64,000 nucleotides of DNA from Candidatus Albibeggiatoa sp. nov. BB20. GTDB taxonomy: Bacteria; Pseudomonadota; Gammaproteobacteria; Beggiatoales; Beggiatoaceae. The stretch covers positions 1-64,000 of the forward strand of contig JADGDW010000002.1 in NCBI GenBank assembly GCA_016744725.1. Reading direction: 5' to 3'. A program made the position numbers and the translations under genes. The notes beneath the pieces are model-generated. The model did not search any database. It saw only the letters and a program-made list of their open reading frames with translations, and was not told the origin of the DNA. Within the stretch, counting starts at the first letter, position 1. Each line of letters opens with the position of its first letter. Positions 47,912-58,144 of this stretch are shown here, piece by piece.

Positions 47912-50900
47912 TTACGTGTTTGTGAAGAATTGTTTGATTGTGTCGCCATGTTCACCTAGCCATTGTCCGATATTTTGGGCTACAGGAATCAGTTGTTGTT
48001 TAACGCTATCTGCCAATTGACCTGTTTTGTTCACCAGTTTAATCACACGATCTAAAGCACTGCCAATGTCTTCTTTATCAGGATTAGGCGTATTGATTTC
48101 TTCTTTGGCTTCATTTAGTAATTTTATGACTTTCTTCTGGTTTTCGCCTAAATCCAATGTCAAAATCACATCAATTAAAGTTTGTAAATCTATTTGAATG
48201 CCTTGGTTGAATGTTTGGGTGACATTATCACCTGTATTGGTATTGCTATCTTTTATATCTCTGGCATGAAGGGAGCTATCATAATGATTTCCGCCATAAT
48301 TGTAGTTGATAGTTTTTCTTTCTTTTTCTTCTAATTTACGTAAATCAAAAATACCGTCTAGTAATTGATGAGCTGAGAAATCTTTGCGACAGCTTAATTT
48401 AGGGCATCGAAAATCAGCTTGAACGCCTGCATATTCTTTTAAAGTATCAAATTTAAAATATTCAGGCTCTTCACAATTACAAGGCACGCTGACTTCATAA
48501 TCCAATGGCTTTTTATAGCTATTATGAATTTTTTGTAGTTCGTAGTTAACGATGGTCATCAAATCGCGGCAGTGTTGCCCTTCAACTTTGATGGATATTT
48601 TGCGTTTACCATAGCTTTCGATGACTTCGGCATGGGTTTGGTCTTTTTCAAATACAACGCCTGTGCGCCATACGCATTGTTGTTGGTCTGCAATGTCTTC
48701 GTGAAGTGTCACAATCAGTTGGGTGATAATCCCTTTGGGCATGAAAGCATAGTTTTGATATAAGACGGTGACGTTGTTTTTTGAATTCCACTTATAATCG
48801 GGTTTTTGTTCAGCTAATAATTGCGGTGCGATGTAGGTATTTTCACAATATTTGAGTGGATAGCATAGTTTGAATTTGAGCATCAATTGCAGTAAGTCAT
48901 CGTGCATAAAGTCGTATTCGGATTGATGCCAGATGGTTTTTAAATCGGCTTTGGTGAATTTACCAAATTGTTGTTCAACAGTGGAATTTTTCAGTACGCG
49001 GTAAATGGTTTGTGTGACCCATTGGGGTTTGAGGAATATGGTTTTTTGTAGCAATGGATCGTGTTGAAAATGCAGGACGCTGCCTAAGTCGTGTAGGGTT
49101 TCGCTGAGTTGGAGTTTGTCTTGTTTGTGTTTAAAGCCATGTTGGTCGCATAGAGTTAAAAATTCTTTAAGATCAATATGGTTGCGTTCATCGTCTTGTA
49201 AAATATCGCGGATGGTTTTCCATGATTTGGGAACAGGTGTACCGATATGGGGTAATTGTTTTAAGCGGTGTGGTAAATCTATAAGCAGTTTGTCAAAATC
49301 TTTGTTATTGAGTTTTAGATTGGTGGCGTAGATTTCTTTTAAATATTGAAACGTGCATCTTAAACTGGGTTCGTCAATTTTCTGTTGGCAGTTGTCGCGT
49401 TCATTTTTGACGATAAATACGGGGCTGTCTTCGCCGAGTAATTCGACAATATTGAGCCAATAATAAAAGTTTGTGTCTTCTTTGCGGCTGTCGGTAACGA
49501 GGATGTATAAGGCGCGTTTGCTGAGGAAAAATTGATGGGTGGCGTGATAGATTTCTTGGCCGCCAAAGTCCCAGATATTGACTTGATAATCTTGTTGTTC
49601 GTTGTATGGAAATGACCACGGAATAACATCAATGCCTTCGGTGCTTTTTATCGCTTGTAGTTGATAATCAGGGTTTTGGATTTTATTGGCTAAAGTAGTT
49701 TTGCCCGCGCCGCCTTCGCCAACAATTAATAGTTTTGCTTCATATAAATAATCAGTTTGTTCCAGTTTTAATTGATGTAAATAGTTGCGTACTCGGAGTA
49801 AATGTACATAACCCCATTTATCATCAGGTTCTAATTGTTCAATGGATGGCTCTGTAATTTTATTATCTTCAATGTCTAAACATTCTAGTTTTGGTAATAA
49901 AAATAGTTCTTCTGGCAGGCTTTGTAACAAGTTATTTCTCAAATATAAGCTGCTCAGACTCTCAAGCTGCCCCAATCCTTCCACGCTTTCCAATTGATTA
50001 AAGCTCAAATATAAACTGCTCAGATTCGCAAGTTGACCTAATCCTTCCACGCTTTGTAACTTATTATTTCTCAAATCTAAACTGCTTAGGTTTTCAAGCT
50101 GCCCTAATCCTTCCACGCTTTGTAATGAGTTACTTCTCAAATCTAAATGGCTCAGATTCTGAAGTTGCCCTAATCCCTCCGCACTTTGTAACTCACTATT
50201 TCTCAAATATAAACGGCTCAGATTCTGAAGTTGCTCTAATCCCTCCACGCTTTTCAATGAATTAAAACTTAAATACAAACTGCTCAGACACTCAAGCTGC
50301 GTTAATCCTTCTACGCTTTGTAACAAGTTATTTCTCAAATCTAAACTGCTCAGATTCTGAAGCTGTCCTAATCCTTCCACACTTTGTAACTTATTATCGC
50401 TCAAGTATAAACTACTTAGATTCTGAAGCTGCCCTAATCCTTCCACGCTTTGTAACGAGTTATCGCTCAAATCTAAATTACTCAGATTTTGAAGTTGCCC
50501 CAATCCTTCCATGCTTTGTAACGAGTTATTGCTCAAATCTAAATTGCTCAGATTCTGAAGTTGCCCTAATCCTTTCGCGCTTTTTAATTGATTAAAGCTC
50601 AAATATAAGTTGCCCAGATGCTTAAGCTGTCCTAATCCCTTCGTACTTTGCAACAGATTAGAACTTAAATATAAACTGCTCAAATTCTCAAGCTGCCCTA
50701 ATTCTTCCACGCTTTTTAACGAATTATCGCTCAAATCTAAACTGCTCAGATTCTCAAGCTGTCCTAATCCTTCCACGCTTTGTAACAAGTTATCGCTCAA
50801 ATCTAAACTGTTCAGATTCTCAAGCTGCTCTAATTCTTCCACACTTTGTAACGAGTTAGAGCCCAAATCTAAACGGCTTAGATGCTCAAGTTGCCCCAAT

Positions 50901-51862
50901 CCTTCCACGCTTTGTAACGAGTTAGAGCTCAAATCTAAACGGCTCAGATTCTTAAGCTGCCCTAATCCTTCCACGCTTTGTAACGAGTTATTTTTCAAAT
51001 CTAAACTGCTCAGATTCTCAAGCGTCCTTAATCCTTCCACGCTTTTCAATTGATTAAAGCTTAAATCTAAATAGCTCAGATTCTCAAGCTGCCCTAATCC
51101 TTCCACGCTTTGTAACAAGTTATTTCTCAAATCTAAATAGCTCAGATGCTTAAGTTGTTCTAATCCTTCCACACTTTGTAACTCACTATTTCTCAAATAT
51201 AAATGGCTCAGATACTTAAGCTGTTCTAATCCTTCTATGCTTTGTAACAAGTTATTTCTTAAATCTAAACGGCTCAGATGCTTAAGCTGCCCTAATTCCT
51301 TCACGCTTTGTAATCTATTACGACCCAAATCTAAACAGCTCAGATGCTCAAGTTGTTCTAATCCTTCTACGCTTTGCAATCTATTACGGCTCAAATTTAA
51401 ACGGCTCAGATTTTTTAATTTCAAAACCCAGTCAGGAATGCTATCAAGTCGATGATTGCTAATATCCAAAAGTTCTAAATGAGGAAAATCAAAAATCCCA
51501 TCTGGTGCATCATAAGAAAATAAGGTCAATTTTAAACCAACAATGTTTTCAGGCGGTAAATCTAACTTTTTAAAATCCGCATAATGCACAATCAAACCCG
51601 ATACATCTGCCACCTGCCGCAATGGATTACCACGCAAATCAAGCCGTTTTAAATGAGTTAATTGCTGAATTTCATCAGGGACAATTTGAATCGCATTATT
51701 GGTTAAAATGAGTTGTTCTAAATGACTAAGCTGATAAACTTCGGGCGGGATTATCGGTAAATACAAGTCACCATGATTTGTTAAATCCAAAGACTTGTCT
51801 TGCTTTTCTGCACATTGCTGGATTTTATCTAAAATGTCGGGTGGGGTTTTAAAAATACGCAT
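47912..51862 (-). CDS. LRR-Roc-COR GTPase protein
   Basis: 1,316 residues. A short leader with imperfect leucine-rich repeats (about 15-145), then about 22 near-identical 22-residue repeats, LxxLxLxxNxLQSVEGLGQLE (about 147-652). Next a Roc GTPase (about 700-870: GEGGAGKTTL, WDFGGQEIYHATH, the usual NKxD position reading VKNERD), a COR domain (about 880-1090), four cysteines in CNCEEPE...FRCPKLSC (about 1128-1160), and a C-terminal low-complexity strand (NYNYGGNHYDSS...NTGDN) with a helical end. Same family as human LRRK2 and bacterial Roco proteins. AAGGATG lies before the ATG. Ligand and effect unknown; a stress, defence or signalling role is plausible. Confidence 0.9.
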   Translation of the reverse strand: MRIFKTPPDILDKIQQCAEKQDKSLDLTNHGDLYLPIIPPEVYQLSHLEQLILTNNAIQIVPDEIQQLTHLKRLDLRGNPLRQVADVSGLIVHYADFKKLDLPPENIVGLKLTLFSYDAPDGIFDFPHLELLDISNHRLDSIPDWVLKLKNLSRLNLSRNRLQSVEGLEQLEHLSCLDLGRNRLQSVKELGQLKHLSRLDLRNNLLQSIEGLEQLKYLSHLYLRNSELQSVEGLEQLKHLSYLDLRNNLLQSVEGLGQLENLSYLDLSFNQLKSVEGLRTLENLSSLDLKNNSLQSVEGLGQLKNLSRLDLSSNSLQSVEGLGQLEHLSRLDLGSNSLQSVEELEQLENLNSLDLSDNLLQSVEGLGQLENLSSLDLSDNSLKSVEELGQLENLSSLYLSSNLLQSTKGLGQLKHLGNLYLSFNQLKSAKGLGQLQNLSNLDLSNNSLQSMEGLGQLQNLSNLDLSDNSLQSVEGLGQLQNLSSLYLSDNKLQSVEGLGQLQNLSSLDLRNNLLQSVEGLTQLECLSSLYLSFNSLKSVEGLEQLQNLSRLYLRNSELQSAEGLGQLQNLSHLDLRSNSLQSVEGLGQLENLSSLDLRNNKLQSVEGLGQLANLSSLYLSFNQLESVEGLGQLESLSSLYLRNNLLQSLPEELFLLPKLECLDIEDNKITEPSIEQLEPDDKWGYVHLLRVRNYLHQLKLEQTDYLYEAKLLIVGEGGAGKTTLANKIQNPDYQLQAIKSTEGIDVIPWSFPYNEQQDYQVNIWDFGGQEIYHATHQFFLSKRALYILVTDSRKEDTNFYYWLNIVELLGEDSPVFIVKNERDNCQQKIDEPSLRCTFQYLKEIYATNLKLNNKDFDKLLIDLPHRLKQLPHIGTPVPKSWKTIRDILQDDERNHIDLKEFLTLCDQHGFKHKQDKLQLSETLHDLGSVLHFQHDPLLQKTIFLKPQWVTQTIYRVLKNSTVEQQFGKFTKADLKTIWHQSEYDFMHDDLLQLMLKFKLCYPLKYCENTYIAPQLLAEQKPDYKWNSKNNVTVLYQNYAFMPKGIITQLIVTLHEDIADQQQCVWRTGVVFEKDQTHAEVIESYGKRKISIKVEGQHCRDLMTIVNYELQKIHNSYKKPLDYEVSVPCNCEEPEYFKFDTLKEYAGVQADFRCPKLSCRKDFSAHQLLDGIFDLRKLEEKERKTINYNYGGNHYDSSLHARDIKDSNTNTGDNVTQTFNQGIQIDLQTLIDVILTLDLGENQKKVIKLLNEAKEEINTPNPDKEDIGSALDRVIKLVNKTGQLADSVKQQLIPVAQNIGQWLGEHGDTIKQFFTNT
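49905..51422 (-). repeat. 66-bp tandem coding repeats of the Roc gene
   Basis: About 22 tandem 66-bp units, strongly similar at the DNA level (recurring TTGTAACNNGTTA and CCTAATCCTTCCACG on the plus strand). Each encodes one 22-residue leucine-rich repeat. The uniformity suggests recent expansion or gene conversion, with length variation between strains likely. A plus-strand open frame at 50610-51053 is only the mirror of these repeats. Confidence 0.9.
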
Positions 51863-51926
51863 GATGTCATCCTTTAAAATCCAATCCCTGTTTGTTTTAA
51901 TAATGCTCTGAACCGATTTCTCAAAT

Positions 51927-51992
51927 CAGGACTGGTAGCCCTATGAATTAACTAAGATACTTCAGTTTAAAACTTAGGATTACCAGTGTAGT
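51927..51992. repeat. Decayed GGACTGGTAG/ACCAGT repeat between Roc gene and purH
   Basis: AGGACTGGTAGCCCT on the plus strand followed about 45 bp later by AGGATTACCAGTG. Spacing and cores match the two inner palindromes of the miniature element; the TATAG borders are absent. It lies downstream of purH and upstream of the Roc gene on the minus strand. Confidence 0.55.
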
Positions 51993-52015
51993 GTCTTGAA
52001 GGATTTTATCAGCGA

Positions 52016-53578
52016 TTAATGGCGGAAATGACGCATTCCAGTAAATACCATCGCCATACCATGCTCATTAGCAGCCGCGATCACCTCTTTATCTCGCATT
52101 GAACCACCGGGTTGAATCACCGCTTCAATACCCACTTCTGCCGCAGAATCAATACCATCACGGAATGGGAAAAACGCATCAGATGCCATCACAGCCCCTT
52201 TTACAGTTAAATTTTCATCGCCCGCTTTAATCGCTGCAATCCGTGCACTATAAACACGACTCATTTGACCTGCACCGACACCAATAGTCATACCCTCTTT
52301 GACATAGACAATCGCATTTGATTTAACAAACTTGCCTACTTTCCACGCAAACAATAAATCTTTCAATTCTTGCTCAGTCGGTTGACGCTCTGTAACCACT
52401 TTCAAATCATCTAAACCCACCATGCCCATGTCACGCTCTTGAACTAATAAGCCGCCTGAAACCCGTTTAAAGTCAAAACTCTGCGCTGGACTTGTATCCC
52501 ATTCGCCACAAGTCATCACACGTACATTCTTTTTCTTTTCTAAAATAGGCAATGCCGCCTCATCAATACTCGGTGCAATAATCACCTCGACAAATTGACG
52601 CTCAACAATTGCGGTTGCTGTTTCTGCATCCAACGGGCGATTAAACGCGATAATGCCACCAAATGCTGAAGTCGGATCAGTTTTGAATGCCTTATCATAC
52701 GCAGTCATAATATTATCCGCTTCCGCCACACCGCATGGATTGGCATGTTTTACAATCACACAAGCAGGTTTGGCATTGAATGATTTCACACATTCTAACG
52801 CGGCATCAGCATCTGTTACATTATTGTAAGATAAGGCTTTACCTTGTAATTGAGTGGCCGTAGATAAGCTGGCGGGAGCTGGATTTAATTCAGCATAAAA
52901 AGCGGCTTTTTGATGAGGATTTTCACCGTAACGCATAGTTTGGCGTTTTTCAAACTGCATTGATAAATCAGGTGGGAATTGTGCATCATCACTTTCCAAA
53001 CCACCCAAATAATTGGCAATTGCGCCATCATAACGGGCTGTGTGTGCATAGACTTTTCGTGCTAACAAACGACGGCTTGCTTCAGTCACACTACCTTGAT
53101 TTGCCTGCATTTCACCTAAGACAATGGCATAATCACTGCTATCAACCACTACCGTCACTGCGGCATGATTCTTCGCTGCTGAACGCAACATTGCAGGCCC
53201 ACCAATATCAATATTTTCGATAGCGGTCGCTAAATCACAATCAGGCTTAGCAATAGTTTGTCCAAAGGGATATAAATTCACCACCACTAAATCGATTGGA
53301 TCAATCCCATGTTCAGCCATGACCGCTTCATCTGTACCACGTCGTCCCAATAAACCGCCATGAATTTTAGGATGCAAGGTTTTCACACGACCCGCCATCA
53401 TTTCTGGGAAACCTGTATAATCAGATACTTCCGTGACAGCGACACCGCTATCAGCTAATAACTTAGCCGTGCCACCTGTGGATAAAATTTCAATATTTTG
53501 CTTCGCTAAAGCTTGGGCAAATTCCACAATACCTGTCTTGTCTGACACGCTAATCAAAGCGCGTTGAATGGCTGACAT
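52016..53578 (-). CDS. purH: Bifunctional AICAR transformylase / IMP cyclohydrolase
   Basis: Performs the last two steps of IMP synthesis. 520 residues. The N-terminal cyclohydrolase domain has [26 protein letters not shown] and [15 protein letters not shown]. The C-terminal transformylase has [10 protein letters not shown], the AFGGIIAFN block and [11 protein letters not shown]. Length matches family norm of about 529. Alone in this area (purD not adjacent). No PurR-type palindrome was seen in the upstream 1 kb. Confidence 0.96.
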   Translation of the reverse strand: MSAIQRALISVSDKTGIVEFAQALAKQNIEILSTGGTAKLLADSGVAVTEVSDYTGFPEMMAGRVKTLHPKIHGGLLGRRGTDEAVMAEHGIDPIDLVVVNLYPFGQTIAKPDCDLATAIENIDIGGPAMLRSAAKNHAAVTVVVDSSDYAIVLGEMQANQGSVTEASRRLLARKVYAHTARYDGAIANYLGGLESDDAQFPPDLSMQFEKRQTMRYGENPHQKAAFYAELNPAPASLSTATQLQGKALSYNNVTDADAALECVKSFNAKPACVIVKHANPCGVAEADNIMTAYDKAFKTDPTSAFGGIIAFNRPLDAETATAIVERQFVEVIIAPSIDEAALPILEKKKNVRVMTCGEWDTSPAQSFDFKRVSGGLLVQERDMGMVGLDDLKVVTERQPTEQELKDLLFAWKVGKFVKSNAIVYVKEGMTIGVGAGQMSRVYSARIAAIKAGDENLTVKGAVMASDAFFPFRDGIDSAAEVGIEAVIQPGGSMRDKEVIAAANEHGMAMVFTGMRHFRH

Positions 53579-54579
53579 TGGTTGTCTCCCTCGTCAATTC
53601 TATTGTTATCGGTTTTTAAACAAACATTTTAACGAGACAGTTACTAATTAACAACTCAGCTTTTTCAAACTATTTTAATTTGGTAATGCTTGGGCTTGAA
53701 TAAATCAGGATACTATTAAAGATAATGCTATCTATTTAATTATATTTAATAATCAAAGATAAGAATCAATTTTTTGAATTCCCTATTTCTAAATTTAGCA
53801 TTAAGGTATTAACTTATAAACTTGAGCCATTTTTTCTTGCTAACCTGACTTCAAATAGACATGTTCTAAGAATTAAACGGTGCTCTCAATACTGCTTTCA
53901 TCATGCTAAAAGAAAAATAAATATGGAATGCGATACTTTTTCATTTGACTTGAAACAGAGTATCTACATGAATCACTCCGTTTATACGTTATGCACCAAT
54001 TGCAGGCCTTCAGAACCACTTTTAGCTGTGACTTAATACTTCTCCAATTCAGGAATAGTTTCTTGACAGTTGGCCTAGTGAACAATGGTTATGGTGGTTA
54101 ATGGAGCACAAAATAACCCCTGATTTAAGGATTAAGAAAGACACCCTGATTGAAAAGGATAATGAATCCAAGTCAATTAGAAAAATATTGCAAGGTTATC
54201 CAGAAAATAAAATGCGAAGTTTAAAGAATGTCACTGCATGGGGGTATGTTGTTAATATTGAAGCTAAAAAGCCTAGAAACAATAACTATATTATTGTGTT
54301 GTCTGCAAACAATACCAATATCATATAAAGCCTATAAATGATGCTGGAATATTGAAACTTTCAGCTAATTTGAAGTCTTGAGGCTTTAACTTGGAATCCA
54401 CCAATTGTTGTCAAGTACAGAAGTCTGAACCATTGATTTAGAATATAGCAAAACTTACAATACGATTAAAAATGAATTGAACACCGTTTTTTCGATGGCA
54501 GATTTTTTGACCAATCCTTATAGTCATAATCGCTTGACTGCCTTAATCACAGAACAGACAGTCTTGAATAAATTAGGCC
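53579..54579. other. 1-kb region with no intact gene
   Basis: AT-rich, with many stops. A 75-codon frame at 54101-54328 and broken phrases resembling protein (DSWPSEQWLWWLMEHK just before that ATG, in the same frame) suggest a decayed gene or mobile element. No terminal inverted repeat was found. The divergent-looking spacing gives no hint of function. Confidence 0.5.
54101..54328 (+). CDS. Hypothetical short frame, possibly a gene remnant
   Basis: 75 codons, MEHKITPDLRIKKDTLIEKD..., basic, with no recognised family. The reading frame extends upstream to about 54059 without an ATG, as F-L-D-S-W-P-S-E-Q-W-L-W-W-L, after a TAG at 54056. Trp-rich sequence there looks protein-like, so this may be the end of a decayed gene. 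There is no ribosome site at 54101. It is listed with low confidence. Confidence 0.2.
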   Translation: MEHKITPDLRIKKDTLIEKDNESKSIRKILQGYPENKMRSLKNVTAWGYVVNIEAKKPRNNNYIIVLSANNTNII

Positions 54580-55971
54580 TTACTTTGATTTTTTAACATG
54601 TTTGACCAATCTACGGCGTTTTTGTTCTTGGCGTGGTGTGAGCTCATTGCGTTTGCCTGCAAAAGGATTTTCCCCCTGACGCATTTCCAGCCTAATCGGG
54701 GTGCCTGCAAAATCAAATTTTTGCCGTAAGCAATTCATAATATAACGTTTATAAGCAGGTGGTAACGATTCCACTTGATTACCATGAATCACAAATTTGG
54801 GCGGGTTACTGCCACCTTGATGCATAAAGCGTAATTTAATCCGACGACCTCGAACTGATGGTGGTTGATGAGCTTCAACCGCATCTTGCAAGATAACATT
54901 TAAACGGGAAGTGCTGACTTCTAAAAATGCGGCTTGGTAGGCTTGTTTAATAGTTTTATACAAATTGCCGACACCCGTACCATGCAAAGCAGAAATAAAA
55001 TGAATCTTTGCAAAATCAACAAAATGCAATTTTCGGCCTAAAGTTACTTTAACCCACTCACGCTCATCTTTTTCCAATCCATCCCACTTATTCACTGCAA
55101 TCACCAGTGAACGCCCCATATCTAACACATGACCCAGTAAACTGGCATCTTGCTCAGTAGGCCCTTCATGCGCGTCTAAAACCAAAACGACAACATTAGC
55201 TTGTTCAATGGCTTTTAATGTTTTAAGCACACTGAATTTTTCAATGGTTTCTGACATTTTTGATTTACGCCGAACACCAGCAGTATCAATTAAAGTGTAA
55301 TCTTGTCCATCGCGTTCAAAGGGAATAAAAATACTGTCGCGTGTTGTTCCCGGTTGATCGTAAGCAATCACTCGTTCTTCGCCTAAAATCCGGTTCACTA
55401 AAGTTGATTTTCCAACATTGGGGCGGCCAACAATCGCCACTTTAATACTATCATCTTGTTCAAGTTCTTCAGCTTCAGGCCAATTCAACTTTGTAAACAC
55501 GTGATCCATCAAGTCATCAATGCCATGTTTATGCGTAGAAGAAATAGGGTAAGTTTTGCCCCAACCTAAAGCATAAAATTCTGCCATCGCAATGCTGCTT
55601 TGCAAGCCATCGGTCTTATTGACCACTAGAAAAGTGGGTTTATTAATCACTCGGAGCTGTTGCGCAATCATTTCATCGGCGGCGGTAAGACCATTTCGAC
55701 CATCTACGAGAAATAAAATACTATCTGCCTCATCAACGGCTTGCATCACTTGACTGCTGATATGTTCAGCCATGTGATCGGCATCATCAGTCAAGCCTCC
55801 TGTATCAATAACCCAATAATCTCTATCGCCAACCCGCCCACGCCCAAATTGGCGATCTCGTGTTAAACCAGATTGATTTGCAACCAGCGCATCCCGAGTA
55901 CGAGTTAAGACATTAAATAAAGTCGATTTTCCAACATTTGGACGGCCAACAATGGCAATTGTGGGTAGCAT
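54580..55971 (-). CDS. der: Ribosome assembly GTPase Der (EngA)
   Basis: Two tandem GTPase domains and a KH-like C-terminal domain acting in 50S subunit assembly. 463 residues: first G domain [12 protein letters not shown] (about 8-19), [17 protein letters not shown]; second [12 protein letters not shown] (about 182-193), [16 protein letters not shown]; then [15 protein letters not shown]. Basic tail ([14 protein letters not shown]). Normal length. It lies alone; the PEGA gene ends 378 bp upstream of its start. Confidence 0.96.
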   Translation of the reverse strand: MLPTIAIVGRPNVGKSTLFNVLTRTRDALVANQSGLTRDRQFGRGRVGDRDYWVIDTGGLTDDADHMAEHISSQVMQAVDEADSILFLVDGRNGLTAADEMIAQQLRVINKPTFLVVNKTDGLQSSIAMAEFYALGWGKTYPISSTHKHGIDDLMDHVFTKLNWPEAEELEQDDSIKVAIVGRPNVGKSTLVNRILGEERVIAYDQPGTTRDSIFIPFERDGQDYTLIDTAGVRRKSKMSETIEKFSVLKTLKAIEQANVVVLVLDAHEGPTEQDASLLGHVLDMGRSLVIAVNKWDGLEKDEREWVKVTLGRKLHFVDFAKIHFISALHGTGVGNLYKTIKQAYQAAFLEVSTSRLNVILQDAVEAHQPPSVRGRRIKLRFMHQGGSNPPKFVIHGNQVESLPPAYKRYIMNCLRQKFDFAGTPIRLEMRQGENPFAGKRNELTPRQEQKRRRLVKHVKKSK

Positions 55972-56349
55972 AGTATGGTTGCAAGATTGTTATGAATAGA
56001 GCTGGAAAAGTTTAGCGGTAACAAAGCATAAAATCAACTTTTTGCTGTTATTTTAAATAGATAATTAGAGTTGCATCTATTATTGATTCATAAAAATACA
56101 CATTACTTTCTAGCTATATCTCAAATATCGAATCATAAGCACTCATTAACCCATGATAATATTTAACTATAGAAAAATTGTAACTACCTAATTCAATTAT
56201 TCTAATAGAAAAAAACAAGCAAAAATAATAGACTAGAAAGGTGTTAACCAAGAAATAAACGGACTAAAAGAACAAATAGAAAAGCGGCTACAGAAGCAGA
56301 ACCGCTTTCAAAATCATCTGCTCCCTTTGATAGGCTATGCATCGCTATC
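55972..56349. other. Gap between PEGA gene and der
   Basis: 378 bp, AT-rich, no gene seen. Contains the der promoter on the minus strand and, at 56281-56308, a hairpin AAAGCGG...CCGCTTT that is positioned to end the PEGA-gene transcript. Confidence 0.5.
56281..56308 (-). terminator. Terminator-like hairpin downstream of the PEGA gene
   Basis: AAAGCGG (56281-56287) pairs with CCGCTTT (56302-56308) over a 14-base loop. Read on the minus strand it lies about 42 bp after the PEGA-protein stop and runs into CTTTTCTATTTG, a weak T-rich tail. Confidence 0.55.
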
Positions 56350-57549
56350 TTAATTACAACCAGTGGGCTGTAAAACTTGTCGATTACCATTAATGGCTTC
56401 AATCAGTTTGCCATCTTGCAATGACATGTGTGTTTTCAGTTCTTCTTGTGTATCACTGCCATATTTTAGCAATCCGATTAATTCCAAATCATCACCACGT
56501 CGAATCCCTTTGAACTCATAATGACTGGTTACGCCTGATGGCATGGTTTGGATATAATAGTGAACTTCAACAAAGTTTTGATAAAAACTAAGCCTAACAC
56601 TATAAAAATAATAAAGTTTTTCTCCATTAGATGCTGTTTTATGAGATTGTCCATAAAAACACATTGGAGGTTGTGATAATTCAATGGTCTTTTTGAGGTT
56701 TTGATTGGTTATTTCTACCAATTCTCGGCGTGTAATATAACCTTGTTTTTCCACTCGAATCACATATTTCCCCGCTGCTAATACCATATTAGGGCTATAA
56801 AGTTGATTAGTAGTCAAAATTTTAACCACTGCATCAGCAGGTTTGACTTCTAAATCTAAAATAAATTGATTCTTTAGTGTAGGTACAGCAAGTGGTTTAG
56901 CTCTAGTTTGAGGTGAAAATGAGGACGCTGAAGCTATCACAGGCGGTAGGATCACTTTGAGTTCTATGTCATCGTTAGTGATGTTCACATCATGTTCTTG
57001 GCTTATATAGCCGCTGTGGCTCACTAATAATTTATATTTACCGGGGGCTAATAACATATCTTGTTCAAACATATATTTGCTATTTAGAAACTTGATTTTT
57101 GCATTACTTGGAATGGTCTCAATGCTCAAACTATATTCATCTGGTAACAGTTCATCATTTGGATGTAAACTAATTTGAATATCAGCAGTGGGATTGGCAC
57201 TTGATGGATCGGCCTGATTTATTGGGGGAGTGTCCGTGTCATCGCTAATATTGGCACTAGTAGGTTTAGGCTGGTCTAAAGGGACTAAATCAACTTGTTC
57301 AAAAATATCAGCATTTTTTAAATTTATCCACTTGCGTAAAGTATGATAACCTTTTGCTTTTACCCGCAAATCATAGACACCTGTTTTCAGTTCAATACCT
57401 TGACGAAATTTCGGTTTAATATTCCATATAAAAATTTTAGCATGAGCTTCTTCTGGAAATACATCAATGTATAAACGATGTGTTTCTGGATTAGCATGTA
57501 CTGTATTCAATGTGGTCAGTAGTAGCATATAAGCAAATAACTTATACAT
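56350..57549 (-). CDS. Exported PEGA-domain protein
   Basis: 399 residues: signal peptide (1-19), then three PEGA-type beta-sandwich repeats separated by acidic/proline linkers: LYIDVFPEEAHAKIFIW...GVYDLRVKAKGYHT (about 25-85), LSIETIPSNAKIKFL...GKYKLLVSHSGYIS (about 140-200), and LDLEVKPADAVVKIL...GKYVIRVEKQGYIT (about 230-290). The C-terminal about 100 residues are a separate domain. PEGA modules are found in surface-layer and periplasmic proteins; their role is thought structural. Start at 57549; the gene lies 13 bp after the Lon-N-domain gene on the same strand and probably shares its transcript. Confidence 0.85.
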   Translation of the reverse strand: MYKLFAYMLLLTTLNTVHANPETHRLYIDVFPEEAHAKIFIWNIKPKFRQGIELKTGVYDLRVKAKGYHTLRKWINLKNADIFEQVDLVPLDQPKPTSANISDDTDTPPINQADPSSANPTADIQISLHPNDELLPDEYSLSIETIPSNAKIKFLNSKYMFEQDMLLAPGKYKLLVSHSGYISQEHDVNITNDDIELKVILPPVIASASSFSPQTRAKPLAVPTLKNQFILDLEVKPADAVVKILTTNQLYSPNMVLAAGKYVIRVEKQGYITRRELVEITNQNLKKTIELSQPPMCFYGQSHKTASNGEKLYYFYSVRLSFYQNFVEVHYYIQTMPSGVTSHYEFKGIRRGDDLELIGLLKYGSDTQEELKTHMSLQDGKLIEAINGNRQVLQPTGCN

Positions 57550-57562
57550 TCTATACCTCCAT

Positions 57563-58144
57563 TTAGTCCCTAAAGCTTTGTTTTAAAATAGCTAAACGTC
57601 GGGTTGGGTCTGGCAATTCCAATAATTCTTGACGTTGTGCTAATGAGATGGGCAACAGTTCGGCCAAACGATAACTAACCCAATGTGCATTGGCATAGTC
57701 TAACGATATCTGCGGATAAATATTACCTAATTGTTGAATAATTTGCTCTAATAAATCGCCGAAAAACTGATATTCTGCTGTTAGCGTTGCTGAAGCCTCA
57801 GAAGGGAATAATTGCACTTTAGCTTCAATAAGTTGATTTTTCTTGGATTCTTGACTCAAAATTTTAAATTTTTGCTGCCCAACCACTTTGATAATCAATA
57901 AGTCATTTTCTTCTTTATCCCAATCAATAATTTTAGCGATTGTGCCAATATTATGTGTTAATGCAGCCTCTCCAACCTCATTGCCATCATAAATAAGGCT
58001 AATACCAAAAGGTGTATTCTGTTTTAAACACTGACTTACCATTTCTAAGTAACGCGGTTCAAAGATGCGTAATGGCAATAAGCCATCAGGAAAAAGTACG
58101 CTGTGTAATGGGAATAGTGGAATTGTGATGATGTCATTCTGCAT
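57563..58144 (-). CDS. Lon N-terminal (LON substrate-binding) domain protein
   Basis: 193 residues equal to a lone Lon N-terminal domain: IPLFPLHSVLFPDGLLPLRIFEPRYLEMV, then GTIAKIIDWDKEENDLLIIKVVGQQKF. There is no ATPase or protease part. Such proteins (YcfS/LonN-type) have unclear function, possibly substrate recognition. Start at 58144 because the family begins IPLFP; the longer frame from 58222 lies inside ubiX. It overlaps ubiX by 11 bp. Confidence 0.88.
   Translation of the reverse strand: MQNDIITIPLFPLHSVLFPDGLLPLRIFEPRYLEMVSQCLKQNTPFGISLIYDGNEVGEAALTHNIGTIAKIIDWDKEENDLLIIKVVGQQKFKILSQESKKNQLIEAKVQLFPSEASATLTAEYQFFGDLLEQIIQQLGNIYPQISLDYANAHWVSYRLAELLPISLAQRQELLELPDPTRRLAILKQSFRD

Noticed and set aside
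50610..51053. Plus-strand 147-codon open frame
   Set aside because: It is the antisense mirror of the Roc gene's 66-bp repeats; its regular Cys/Ser/Leu pattern comes from the repeat, not from coding selection.
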